Shown: positions 50,935 to 60,554 of the stretch, in pieces
Position numbering within the stretch: the first letter of the stretch is position 1
Layout: each line of letters begins with the position of its first letter
Source: Chondrus crispus
Taxonomy: Eukaryota > Rhodophyta > Florideophyceae > Gigartinales > Gigartinaceae
DNA length: 64,000 bases
Direction: 5' to 3'
Assembly: GCF_000350225.1 (NCBI RefSeq)
Contig: NW_005179071.1
Span: forward strand, 69,711 to 133,710
Position numbers and translations under genes: made by a program
Notes under the pieces: model-generated
The model's input: the letters and a program-made list of their open reading frames with translations, nothing else
The model's database searches: none
What the model was told of the DNA's origin: nothing

Positions 50935-51624
50935 TTAGTACGTTGCAATAGGCAGCTGGTACAGGGATTGGGGGTGGGGGTAGAACCGGCTGTGGTCATC
51001 TCGTTGACCTCGTCCGCGACCTTCGCGGATTTGGCCGCGTCGTTTAGTCTGTGAGAGGCCCTGAGGGGTGGAATCGTATTCCTCTTTTGAAGAGGTTTTG
51101 TGCCGAGCTTTAATAGCCTCTTGACGCTGTTTTATTTGCGTGATGGAGGCTGAGATGTTATGGTTTTCGATCCATTGCGTGGGCAGGTGCTTGAAGCGGC
51201 CGGGTGCGGACAGGCCCTCGGCGATAAACTTGACGGTGGGGGCCTCGTCGTTGATTTCTCGGTATTGAACGTTTCTCATTTTGTTGCGGAGGGAGCGGTG
51301 TTGGGTGAGGTATTCGGTGACAGAGAGATCGTGGGTCAGTTTGGTGGCTTCTGCTTGTTGCCGGAGGATGTGGTGATCCATTGCTGTCGACGACGACATT
51401 ATGGTCTTAATGGACTCGACGAGATCGTACGGGGTAGTGTCTGCGTTGATCTCGAGTTTGCCAGAGATCGTAGGTGGGAGGCTTTCCATGATTGCAAGGC
51501 GAACGATGCCCTTATGTTGGCGGTAGGGAGCGTAGTCGTTGGAGGACGGCTCTGGTGGGGAAAGGCTAGCGGAGAAGAGGTCAGGGAAAGCGTGGACATC
51601 GATGAAGTCGGTGAGGGAGATCAA
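50935..51624 (-). CDS. Copia-1 gag
   Basis: 229-residue frame with the copia gag pattern: MDHHILRQQAEATKLTHDLS, VTEYLTQHRSLRNKMRNVQY and VKFIAEGLSAPGRFKHLP. The C-terminus is Arg/Gly-rich (GQIREGRGRGQRDD) with no CCHC knuckle, so nucleic acid binding may rest on this basic tail. A stop after LYQLPIATY separates it from the protease frame. Confidence 0.75.
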   Translation of the reverse strand: MISLTDFIDVHAFPDLFSASLSPPEPSSNDYAPYRQHKGIVRLAIMESLPPTISGKLEINADTTPYDLVESIKTIMSSSTAMDHHILRQQAEATKLTHDLSVTEYLTQHRSLRNKMRNVQYREINDEAPTVKFIAEGLSAPGRFKHLPTQWIENHNISASITQIKQRQEAIKARHKTSSKEEYDSTPQGLSQTKRRGQIREGRGRGQRDDHSRFYPHPQSLYQLPIATY

Positions 51625-51878
51625 CCAGATGTGGAGATTGGTACCGTCTGGGCTGAGGTCCGGGATGGAGTGTTAGGCTACGTTTGGTCCGAGAGGTGTT
51701 GCCATGTTGATCGCGGAGGTTGGGTGTCGACGCGTGTGAGTCTGGGCGGAGTTTGGCTCTCGACGCGCTGGTTTGGGGTGGCTTAGATGTTGAAGGCGTC
51801 TGGGCGCGCGCCTCGTTCGGGTGCTGCGCCGGGGGGGTTGGGGAGGGGGTTCAATGTTGATCGTGGCGGAGTGTGCGG

Positions 51879-51892
51879 TTTGGGCCTATAAC
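51879..51892 (-). other. Copia-1 primer binding site, half tRNA-iMet type
   Basis: On the minus strand, one base after the 5' LTR, GTTATAGGCCCAAAC is complementary to the anticodon arm of initiator tRNA-Met (GTTATGGGCCCA expected), with one mismatch in the core. Copia-2 has the same type of site. Confidence 0.55.
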
Positions 51893-51893
51893 G

Positions 51894-52027
51894 TAATACT
51901 CTGAACCCGATGACCGTTTATTCCCCCCCGGGGGGAGGAGCCGTCGCCCTACACTTAAGGTGTACGGCGACGGCTGTTAGCGTTGCCATGTACACGCTGG
52001 GCTACGTGGCTTAAGTGTAAGGTAACA
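51894..52027 (-). repeat. Copia-1 5' LTR
   Basis: Minus strand TGTTACCTTACACTTAAGCC to CAGAGTATTA. It matches the 3' LTR with a few changes and a longer G run (51926-51936). Its terminal CA is mutated to TA. Confidence 0.8.
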
Positions 52028-52102
52028 AGCAGGGGGGGTTGCCTATATTTAATTTCGCGTACGTACCTCTTTGGACACATATTCATGTGGCGAATTTTCA
52101 CA

Positions 52103-52389
52103 ACAATACAGTAGAGGGCAAAAAGAAAGTTGAAAATAAGTAGTATTTTGGTATTTCCGGAGACCTCCACGCTGGAAGACTCCGGAAATCACGAGTGGCA
52201 GTTGTAAAAAGAAAAAGAAAGGTGTTTTCTGACAGTGATTCACATGAAAAGTGCGTTTGTTTTTTTAATATTAAGGTACAGTAGGCGTGATCAGCGATAG
52301 TGTAATGTGTTGACTGTTGTGGCATTACAGCACCAGTGCAGCGGGGTTGAGCAGAGAAAAACATTTGGGTAGCGCTTTCTATACAAGTA
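52103..52389. other. Spacer between Copia-2 and Pogo-D
   Basis: AT-rich. A small inverted repeat ATTTCCGGAG / CTCCGGAAAT (52154-52190) could fold into a hairpin. No gene is seen. Confidence 0.4.
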
Positions 52390-53613
52390 CAGTAGTCTCT
52401 CCTTATTTGTAACAGCCAGTATTTGCAACCACCTCTTTTTTGCAACCAAAAGCGGTTCACCAAGTTGGGAGAAGCCACATTTTAATCAAAAAGCCATGTT
52501 GTTCCATTTTCTATTAATGCAGCCGGTTTAATGGCCTTTTACATATAATTTGCCTGCACTGAGAGCATAAACAGTCCGAAATCTCTGGTAGTGAGCCGTT
52601 GAACAGTAGAAATGCTGCAAACCCTGCTGTCAACTGTTAAAAAACTGTGTCGAAAAACAAAAACTACCTCCTTTCCCGACAAAATGGTGCCTATTCCCGG
52701 CACAAAAAAGCAACTTAGAGCGCTTGCAATTGCGAAGCGCATCGTCGAGTCCACTTGTGATGATAATGCTGCATTTTTGCGTGGAGAGCGCAATGCACAG
52801 AGAACAGTATCGCTGCAGGAATCCGAAACTCTAATCGTTCTGCATCTAATGTGGCAATTTTTCCACCATATCTTGGGCAAGGCAGCCCTTTCCTTTACAT
52901 TTTCGCAATGGCAAATCAGATTCAAAATCCGACAAACGGATGGAAATACCAAGACGAAGGAGCACGTCTCATCCTGTTCTCAATGCCACCAAACGACAAC
53001 TACAGTCTCTGCAAAGCCACAGAGAAACCGCATATAGAGCCCATTTTCGGACACTCCGAAAAAGTGGCGAGCGTCGTGTAACGGTCCAATTTGCAACAAT
53101 GTATCAAATTTTTATTCGTATTTTAGTATCTCTGTTCCGGAGATTACGAAAGATGAAAAGCCTATTGTCCATCTCCGATCTGCTTGGCAGTGGGAAGCAG
53201 CAAAGCCCGCCTCGTTCGCGAAATTGCAGCGCCGTTCTGGCGACGAGCAGCCCGCATTTGCCGTTTTGCTTTTGCGACAACTATCGAGCAGTCTACATCG
53301 GTTTGCACTACAGTTTTATGTAGTTAATGCGGCATTTTTGTCTTTGGTTGGGTTATGAGGTACCCTTCCGCAAGAGCTCAATTTGGGACAGGGGCTCAAT
53401 TTGGGGCAATCCAGTAAATTCCTTCCCCCTGCCCAGGACATGCATATCAGAGCACCCCATAGCTCCCATACCGTCCCAAACAAGTGGCCCCAGTCAAAGC
53501 AACTGCCATTGCTGGACGATGGCGGGAAATTGAAAACTTGGGAGGCAATATATCTCTCTCACCACCATTCCTTCCCGCCCTCGGCATGCATTCAAACCCC
53601 CTTTTGCCCCACA

Positions 53614-53868
53614 ATGCCACAGTCTATGCGCAAATCATCTGCTAATCAACGTGGGCGTCAGCGAAAGGGTATCGACGAGCAGCAAAATCGAAAGAAAGAC
53701 CTCAACCTGTTGCGAGAAAAATGTTCCATTCGATATGTTGCCGATGCGTGGAGTATTTCTACGTCTACAGCCGCCAGAATCGCTCTCTGCCTCAAAAATG
53801 ACGACGAGACACAGCTCTCACGTCTCCAGAACCCAGTGGACTTCCACCGGGGACGCCGGACTGTGTGG
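53614..53868 (+). pseudogene. Pogo-C transposase, N-terminal part
   Basis: From MPQSMRKSSANQRGRQRKG the frame gives a basic region and a helix-turn-helix-like part (CSIRYVADAWSISTSTAARI). At RRTVW it is cut by the Gypsy-3 LTR. The frame resumes at 61228 (QASEATQLNKKIKEAAENGF). Confidence 0.75.
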
Positions 53869-54536
53869 TGTGGTATAACTCCTCTCCGCCCTGGGTTGGG
53901 TGAGAGGCAGAGGCTTTAGCGAGGGAGCACGCGGCGTGGACGCGACGCGCTAATTGAACCGATCGGACGAGCTCGCGAAAAGGGAGTGGCTCACTGGCCG
54001 GTTACGCGCAGTCGCCCCGTGGTGCGTGAACAGGAGCGACCGGTAACGGGTTAGAAGCCATCGCGCGCGATAGACAACCGAAACGGACGTATATAGGCGC
54101 GAAAGGGACGGGGGAGAGCTTGCCCCAGTTTACTGGTGGGGACGGGTGTCAGGTCTTAACCCCTCAAAGGGACGCCTCGGACACCTGTCCCAGTATACAG
54201 TACCTGCCGCCTAGTGCGTACCAGATACTGTACGCCATTAAAAAAACTAGCGCCTCAATTCCTAATTACCGTGCGGACGCTGCGGCTACACGTGTGTACT
54301 ACTGTACACACGCGCTGCTTACAGACTACCGCACGGATGCCACGTGTGCTAGCGTACACGCGTCATACTGGTAGACTACTGCTTGGCCGACACGTGCACT
54401 ACTGTACACGTACGCCAGATTACGACCGCTCGGCACGCGCGCGCTCCCTACACGTGGGCACACCCGCCCACGTGTCCACCGTGCACGGCCGCACTGTTAA
54501 TAATCTCCCCGCGCGCGCGTCCGTCGTTATACTACA
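53869..54536 (-). repeat. Gypsy-3 3' LTR (668 bp)
   Basis: TGTAGTATAACGACGG.. to ..GAGTTATACCACA on the minus strand. It differs from the 5' LTR at only a handful of positions. Many CACGTG/ACGTGT motifs lie at 54290-54480. Confidence 0.92.
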
Positions 54537-55970
54537 GACCCCCTTCCTTAGCTTTCGCTACGTCCCCGTAGCGACCACCCATCCGACCAGGCGATTCCGT
54601 TCCGGTTTCTCTGTTTTTCTCCGCGCGCGATGCGAAGACCGAAGCGCGTGCGTGCGGGCGGGTTTTTCTCTCGCCTCGACTCCGAGCTGGCGGTCGATTC
54701 GCCAGCTGTCCCGTCCGAATCGGTAAGCGCGTCGTCCAATTTCCCTCCTGCGAGACGCTCCGAAACCCCTGACTCCCTCCTAACACTCCCCCGAAACTCC
54801 CAACTCCTCCACCCGCGACGACTTTTCCGTACAGTACCTCCTCCGGAGACCGAGAACGGACGGTCACGACGAAGTCAGCGCCGCGCGCCCATACGGTCCG
54901 GCGTCGAGCCCTGGTCGGGCTCCGGCGTCGAGCCGATCGGCCCATGCGGTACACCCGTGGCGAAGCCAACGCGGCGAGGCTCCGCGGGCCACCGAGTTGG
55001 CCGAGCCCGCGTTCGCGCGGATTAATTCGTCCGATGCGGTGCGCGTGCCCACGGCGTACAGTGCGCGACCCAAAGTCCTCGCCGCCGCCCCCGCCGGGCT
55101 GGACGGGGGCCGACACTGTCGCCCGGGCGGTTCTTCACCGCCCCAGCGTACCAGCGCGCTTCGACAACAGCGCGCGCAAGTTCCGTACGGTCGGTTTGGG
55201 ATGAGAATCCCCGTCTTCGCACTCCTGCCCCGAAGGGCTGGCCAATTTTCATAAATCCGCCCTTGGTTTCCGTCCTTTGCGGCCGAAGTCGGCCACAGGA
55301 GGGCACGGATACGTGTGCCAGAACTTTCCTCGTGCGCTCGCAGCGATTCACGCGCATCAACCGATCGGAATGTTCCTTTTCTGCGACCGGTCTCCCAAAG
55401 CGTCATTTGGAAACTGACAGAAACCAAAAGAAACCGAAAGAAACGGGAAGAAACCGATTTGGTTTCCAAATATGTCTGAATGCGGTTTTCCCGAGGCGAC
55501 ACTACCGGACGCGGAATGCTCCCACGAGTGCGATGCCGTTGTCAGAAACGGGCTACGATTTTTCCGGCAGCGTGGGAGGGAAAAACGTAGCCCCAATCGC
55601 GACTAAATTAAAAAGTCGGCGAACGCGATACATCTCAATACAAAGTACCGGTTCCCGGTACAGTTCTCCATTTCCATAGGCGCGTGCGAGCGCGATCATC
55701 CGAGCGGTGCGGCCAGGCGTGGCTGATAGCTATCCGCGTGGACGCTTGGGAGAAATTCCGATTGTGGACCACCCTCCCGGAGGGTTGGCCAATTTTGGAA
55801 GAATCTGCGTCCATTTGCGCGGGATCCATCCGGTACGGACTGCCTCGCGGTGAGCAGTCACACGCGGCTGGCTGCCGGGGCTGCATAGCACGTGCGCGGC
55901 TTGTTTTCCCCAGAGAATTTTGCGCGAGCGAGCGTCCGAGCGGTGCGACCGAGAGCGGCCGAAACTTGCG
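54537..55970 (-). other. Gypsy-3 3' untranslated region
   Basis: About 1.4 kb between the chromodomain stop and the LTR. Several overlapping frames exist but show no domain. Two sections (about 55200-55330 and 55740-55870) resemble each other (GGCCAATTTT core), so there may be an old internal duplication. Confidence 0.5.
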
Positions 55971-56852
55971 CTACGCATGCACGCTTGATCCTTGTTGGCG
56001 GGAGCGCCAATACCGGTCGATAAACTGCTGCGGAAGCCCATCGGCGGGCTCGTAGGTGTCGTACGAAGCGGTATATCCATACCACCAGACCTTGTAGTGG
56101 ATCCCGCCGCGCGTAGTACGGTGTCCGACAATGCGGTGAACGACGTACTCCGCTCTTGGCGTTGCGGCTTGTGCGTCCGATTCGGTCGATGTGGCCGGGG
56201 TGACGGTATCCCCCGGCCCGCGCGGCATCTTCGTAACGCGGTCGATGCTCACGCGATTTTCCACGCCGTCCTGCTCGATGAGGACCGTGGTGTCCGTAGC
56301 GGAGTGCACGCGAAACGGACCCTCTGTCTTCGGTAGTAGTTTGACAGAGAGCTCGTCCGTTCCGGCCGTACCTTGCGCACGCGTGCGTCGCTCGACGCTT
56401 GTCAACGGGCGGGGCGGGCGATCAACGTAGACAAAATCGCCCACCACAACGACCGGACGGAAGCGGACCTTCTTGTCAAAATCGTCCTTGTACCGCTTTT
56501 GCGATGCGGTTAATTTCGTCCCAGCACGGTCGAACGCGTCGCGAAGCTTGCGCAGCGTAGCGCGCTTGTACTTCACCGGGGTCCGTGGGTCCTCTCGATG
56601 GGTCCCCGCGTCCTGCAGTACAGTACCGGGGAGAATTAAACCGGACGGTGCTGTCTTCTGCACAAATATGGACGTCTTCTTCCCACGAGCGGGTCTTCTC
56701 CGCGTCCGTATCGGTCCGCTCATCCGCGTTAGCGGGATTGCCACTGTGGGCGTCGTCCGTTTCCGGTTCTTCGCGTCGCGCGCCTCCTCCCGTAGCGGAT
56801 TCTTTGCGACGCGCGTATCCTTCCGTAGCGGTGGAGGATTTTCTTCTGCCAT
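55971..56852 (-). CDS. Gypsy-3 integrase C-terminus and chromodomain
   Basis: The homologous part begins at about 56570 with KRATLRKLRDAFDRAGTKL and RYKDDFDKKVRFRPV, the helix before the integrase SH3-like domain (VVVGDFVYVDRPPR, GPFRVHSATD). A chromodomain follows: EYVVHRIVGHRTTRGGIHYK, WWYGYTASYDTYEPADGLPQ. The N-terminal 90 residues are a shadow of the protease frame. The integrase catalytic core is absent, which places the deletion junction near 56590. Confidence 0.8.
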   Translation of the reverse strand: MAEENPPPLRKDTRVAKNPLREEARDAKNRKRTTPTVAIPLTRMSGPIRTRRRPARGKKTSIFVQKTAPSGLILPGTVLQDAGTHREDPRTPVKYKRATLRKLRDAFDRAGTKLTASQKRYKDDFDKKVRFRPVVVVGDFVYVDRPPRPLTSVERRTRAQGTAGTDELSVKLLPKTEGPFRVHSATDTTVLIEQDGVENRVSIDRVTKMPRGPGDTVTPATSTESDAQAATPRAEYVVHRIVGHRTTRGGIHYKVWWYGYTASYDTYEPADGLPQQFIDRYWRSRQQGSSVHA

Positions 56853-57993
56853 CGTCCGTAACTGGTTGTTCGCGTCGCGCTTGTTCCTCCGTAGCGGTCG
56901 AGGAATTATTTTTGTTCCCTCCCCCTTCCTTAGCGTCGGCCTCTCCGGGGGCCGCTACGCCAAGTGTCAGGATGTGTGTGGGGGATGGCAACGCGAGACC
57001 GACAACGGTATGCTTGGGGACGTGGACCGCACGGTTTCCGAAGTTGCTAACGAGCACCGTAAACGGCTCGCCCCAGAAGAGGTCCATGACCCCCTGCGCC
57101 ATCAGGCATAAATTCTTATGCGCCGCTTTGGGGTGGTTTTGCATGAAGCAAAGCCCCCCAACCGGTGTTGCGACGCGTACCATCGCTTGGGTCATCGGGG
57201 GTATCGTGACCCCCTTGACCACGCGAATTTTCCGTGACGGTACGTTCGTCGGGAACTGCCCGCGCTTCCGGTCGGCCGAATTTTCCTCCTGCGGGAGCTG
57301 CTGTGACGGTCCCCTCGAGGCCATCTTGCGATCGTGCCTCGAGGGTGTGACTCCCGTCAGCGCTACGGACGGCGCATGATGGAACAGCACCTTCCTCTGC
57401 GGTGGCAGAATCGCCTTCACGTGGCGATCCAGGAACGCGGTCCCGAGGATACAGTCCACCGCGAGGTTGGTGACGACCAAGAACGGCACGCGCGCGACGA
57501 ACTCACCAATCCGGACGTACAGTTTGAGCTCGCCGAGGGCCTTCATCGACCTATTCGAAGCGTCGATGAGCGGCGGGCTCCGCGCGGACTGGATGGCAGC
57601 GCGCCACGGTTCTGCCACACAGCGTAGGTGGAATAGATTCGGGCCGGCGCCCGAATCTAGAACCGGCGTGATGGCGCGCATCATCGCGCGTCGTTGTCCG
57701 ACCGTTGCGGTGACCTTATAATTCCGCTTCTTGAAGAAGCAAATTGCCGCTTCGTCCGTTCGGCTCTGCGATTGCGCGCGTACCGAAGCGGTCGACGGGG
57801 TGCCTTGTTTATTGAGGCTTGGCACGGGGAGGATCGTCGACGCCTCTACGCGTCCTCCCCGGCTTCCCCCGTCAACCCAAGGTCCTCGGGCCCCTCGTCC
57901 GTCAGCGGTAGGGCGGGTTCTTCCGATTGGACGGTCTGGCGCAGCTCGACCACGTTGATGCCCGTGGGAGCCTGCGCACGCGAATTTCGCCAC
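56476..57993 (-). CDS. Gypsy-3 protease ORF
   Basis: 505-residue frame. PVLDSGAGPNLFHLR (about residues 110-125) is the aspartic protease active site (DSG), and VDCILGTAFLDRHV the second half of the fold. A following Glu/Arg/Ala-rich low-complexity stretch has ~15-residue imperfect repeats (ATEEQARREQPVTDDG, ATEGYARRKESATGGG). The layout matches the protease ORF of Gypsy-1 (VPKHTVVG, DVIVxNF motifs), but the RT that should follow is missing. Confidence 0.8.
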   Translation of the reverse strand: MAKFACAGSHGHQRGRAAPDRPIGRTRPTADGRGARGPWVDGGSRGGRVEASTILPVPSLNKQGTPSTASVRAQSQSRTDEAAICFFKKRNYKVTATVGQRRAMMRAITPVLDSGAGPNLFHLRCVAEPWRAAIQSARSPPLIDASNRSMKALGELKLYVRIGEFVARVPFLVVTNLAVDCILGTAFLDRHVKAILPPQRKVLFHHAPSVALTGVTPSRHDRKMASRGPSQQLPQEENSADRKRGQFPTNVPSRKIRVVKGVTIPPMTQAMVRVATPVGGLCFMQNHPKAAHKNLCLMAQGVMDLFWGEPFTVLVSNFGNRAVHVPKHTVVGLALPSPTHILTLGVAAPGEADAKEGGGNKNNSSTATEEQARREQPVTDDGRRKSSTATEGYARRKESATGGGARREEPETDDAHSGNPANADERTDTDAEKTRSWEEDVHICAEDSTVRFNSPRYCTAGRGDPSRGPTDPGEVQARYAAQASRRVRPCWDEINRIAKAVQGRF

Positions 57994-58010
57994 GCGGTCG
58001 GCGGTCGACG

Positions 58011-60135
58011 CTAGAACGGCGAGCCTGGGCGGAGACCTTGACGGATCCGAAGCTTTTTGTAATTGGCCTCGCGGGCCTGCAAAAGCTTCGAACGCAGCGC
58101 GCTATCCGCCACCACAGGACATTGCTCCTGTCGGTGGGTCAGGTCCAGACAGAACCGACACGGCGGGGGTCCAGGTAATCCTTGGTTGAAGAACCGGACC
58201 CGTTGGTTCTGTACTGGCCTTCCGTATGGATGTGCGCGCGCATCACCGTGTTGGGCGGGCGCCGTCGGTGCGCCCGCCGGGGACGAGGCAGGTGACGGAT
58301 GGTAGCTAGTCGGCGGCGAGCTAAGCGAGCTCGGCGTCGCCGACTGGTCCGTCACCGCCAGTATCTCCTCCGTTTCGGTTCCGCGCGCTGTCGGGAGTTC
58401 AGATAGGGACTCGACCGACAGCACAGGCCTTGTCCGCGCGTTGCGCGTGAATCTTCTCACCGAATCGGACGGTGCTTGAAGCGACGCGAAAGAGGTCGCC
58501 TGTCTTCGAGCAGAGCGGTGCGTCTCGCCTATCGCTTGCGCGTAGCATGCCACCGCTTGGTAGTCCACGCCCGGATGCGTCGCGAGAAATCCTAGCACCG
58601 CGATTGGATCTTGACCACCGAACGTGTGGGTTTTCAGCTGGACGTCCAACTTCTTCCGATAACGGTTAACTCGGCGCGCGGCACTCGCGTCGTAGCGCGC
58701 GCTGCGATTTTCCAGCCTATACGTGCGGTAGGCGACGGCCTTGGTGAACAGGGCGTTCAGCGGTTTGATCACCGGCAACCGTTTCGGATCCCGCCTCCGG
58801 GCAGACCGGCGGTCTCTGCCCCTGCAGTGGCGGTCTCCTTCTCCGCCGGGGCTACTGTAGCCCTCCGGATCGGAGTGTTCTCGCCGGAACCGACGTCGGT
58901 CGCGCGCATTGCGGCCTCTGCGGTCGCTTCTGCGCAATTCGTCCGACTCGGTGTCCTTGTCATCGGAGGGGTATCCACCTCCTCCAGCATCGCGGTATCG
59001 CGCGTAGCGTCCGTCGCGGTTCTTGCGCGTCGCCCTGTGGCGAGGTCTTGTGTCTTCTTCCTCGGAGGGGTTTTCTGTACCCTCCAAGGTGTAGCCTTGA
59101 GCGCCGGGTGCGCTTCTTCTGCTCGACCGATACAGCTGTCGCTTTTCTGTCGCGAAGCGCCCCAGGCGGTTTTCTGTCCCGCGGGGGCCAGCTGTATCGG
59201 CGAGTACGGGGGGGCCATTTTCTGTGGGGCCTCCTGTAGAACAGGTCGTTCAGCGGCCTGATCCCCGGCAACCGTTTCGGATCCCGCCTCGGAGCAGACC
59301 GGCGGTCTCTGCCCCTGCGATGGCGGTCTTTCTCTCCGCCGGGGCTACTGTAGCTCTCCGGATCGGAGTGTTCTCGCCGGAACCGACGTCTGTCGCGCGC
59401 ATTGCGGCCTCTGCGGTCGCTTCTGCGCGATTCGTCCGACTCGGTGTCCTTGTCATCGGAGGGGTATCCACCTCCTCCGGCATCGCGGTATCGCGTATAG
59501 CGTCCTTCGCGGTTATAATCGGAGGGGTAACCGACCCCTCCGGCATCGCGGTATCGCGCGTAGCGTCCGTCGCGGTTCTTGCACGTCGCCCTGTGGCGAG
59601 GTCTTGTGTCTTCTTCCTCGGAGGGGGTTTCTGTACCCTCCGAGGTGTAGCCTTGAGCGCCGGGTGCGCTTCTTCTGCTCGACCGATACGGCTGTCGCTT
59701 TTCTGTCGCGAAGCGCCCCAGGCGGTTTTCTGTCCCGCGGGGGCCAGCCGTATCGGCGAGTACGGGAGGGCCATTTTCTGTGGGCTCTTCTGTAGCACCA
59801 TAAATTGGTGGGAGGTAAATGGTCTTATCCTCCGGGTGAGGGGCCATTGTACCGATCCCGGGTGCGGCGCCGATCGGTTCAGCGTGCGTTAGCGTAGAAT
59901 CCGGAGCGGTGGAGTCGCGCTGCTCGCGTGCGTCGACTCCTGCTCCGGCGAAGGTCGTGGCCAGACGATTGGCCACGGCGGACCTGATCGCTCCCTTTAG
60001 AGCCGTGCCGGACGGGGATTCTTCATCCACAGTGGTGAGCGCGGTCACCACCTCGCATTGGACTTGAGCGGGTAGAAGTTCGTCCAAAAGCGGTGGTATC
60101 GCGCTGCGTACGTGCGCGTCCACGAGCGCGGGCAC
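58011..60135 (-). pseudogene. Gypsy-3 gag with an internal tandem duplication
   Basis: The first frame (60135-58960) starts MPALVDAHVRSAIPPLL and includes an Arg/Asp-rich region (RRSDRRGRNARDRRRFRREH). A copy of that region occurs again in 59087-58011, in another phase, followed by the real gag C-terminal half: FTKAVAYRTYRLENRSARY, LGFLATHPGVDYQAVACY and a CCHC knuckle (CRFCLDLTHRQEQC). The phase change is produced by the duplication, so gag is split. The real start codon may lie upstream near 60420. Confidence 0.75.
58751..59790 (-). repeat. Tandem duplication in Gypsy-3 gag
   Basis: 58751-59226 and 59240-59790 are two direct copies, both running from CGTTCAGCGG to CCATTTTCTGTGGG. The second carries an extra ~50-bp internal repeat (CCTCCGGCATCGCGGTATCG twice, 59478-59560). 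They differ by scattered substitutions. Confidence 0.85.
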
Positions 60136-60534
60136 CGTTCGGTCGAGGCATACGCGCGCTACCTGGGGGAGTTACGTAGCGAGGAACTCCTCGACCCAGG
60201 CCTGGATGCGCGGCTGAATCGCGTCGACCATCCATTGGAAGCGATTCTCAGTGCCTGCCGACACGGCCGGCGTAACATCCAATGCGGACGCTCGCGTGCG
60301 GCCCGGTCGCGGTGGCGGTCGCAGCAGGGCTTCCGGGTTCTCCACCAGAGGGCGCGGTGCGCCACTGCCACTGCGGGTGCTCAGACGCCCGGAGGCAGAG
60401 TCTCCCCCTTGATCCGGTCGGTTCATCGTCGAATACGCTTCGCGATCGACGCGGTGATTTCTCAACCTTTTCCGTTCGTACGGTTCTGCGCGCGATCGAG
60501 CGACCACGCGTGCGGCTCAACCTCGAGAGTTATC

Positions 60535-60552
60535 CCCTCCACAAGAGTACCA
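60535..60552 (-). other. Gypsy-3 primer binding site
   Basis: Two bases after the 5' LTR the minus strand reads TGGTACTCTTGTGGAGGG. It starts with TGG but differs from the site of Gypsy-1 and GypB, so a different tRNA is used. The tRNA is not identified. Confidence 0.6.
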
Positions 60553-60554
60553 AA

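Larger units (their letters stand above)
47109..52027 (-). mobile_element. Copia-1: Ty1/copia retrotransposon (4.9 kb)
   Basis: Short LTRs at 47109-47237 and 51894-52027 are flanked by AGCAG (47104-47108, 52028-52032), a 5-bp target duplication. Gag, protease, integrase, RT and RNase H follow in copia order on the minus strand. A 120-base gap of N lies in the RNase H part. It has landed in the right arm of the Tc1 element. Confidence 0.88.
45582..52059 (-). mobile_element. Tc1/mariner element with long TIRs, containing Copia-1
   Basis: The outer ends CGCGAAA.. and ..TTTCGCG are flanked by TA (45580-45581, 52060-52061). Long inverted arms follow: about 45605-45770 is the inverse of about 46955-47108 (for example CTGCTCGCCGTTTAA, AAGGTGTCGGCCG, GGTAATGAAATA). 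Copia-1 has inserted in the right arm. The transposase is on the minus strand. Confidence 0.75.
33958..52102 (+). mobile_element. Copia-2: decayed Ty1/copia element with many nested insertions
   Basis: Left LTR 33958-34878 and right LTR 45162-52102 (interrupted) share blocks from GCGACTAGCAAAGAGCAC to GGACACATATTC and TTTTCACA. Between them, in copia order on the plus strand, come gag, a gag zinc knuckle, a protease-like part, integrase, RT and RNase H, all broken. Insertions are Pogo-A (36501-38718), a solo Gypsy-3-type LTR (40967-44074) containing Pogo-B, and in the right LTR a Tc1 element (45582-52059) containing Copia-1. Removing the insertions leaves an element of ordinary length. It is the oldest of the stack. 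Confidence 0.8.
45162..52102 (+). repeat. Copia-2 right LTR, split by Tc1
   Basis: The first part, 45162-45581, aligns with the left LTR to AGAGAGCGTATCAT. The last part, 52060-52102 (TACCTCTTTGGACACATATTC to TTTTCACA), aligns with the end of the left LTR. The Tc1 element and its own passenger lie between them. Confidence 0.7.

Noticed and set aside
52612-53037. 141-residue frame as Pogo-D transposase
   Set aside because: No helix-turn-helix or DDE motif could be seen; left as unassigned sequence.
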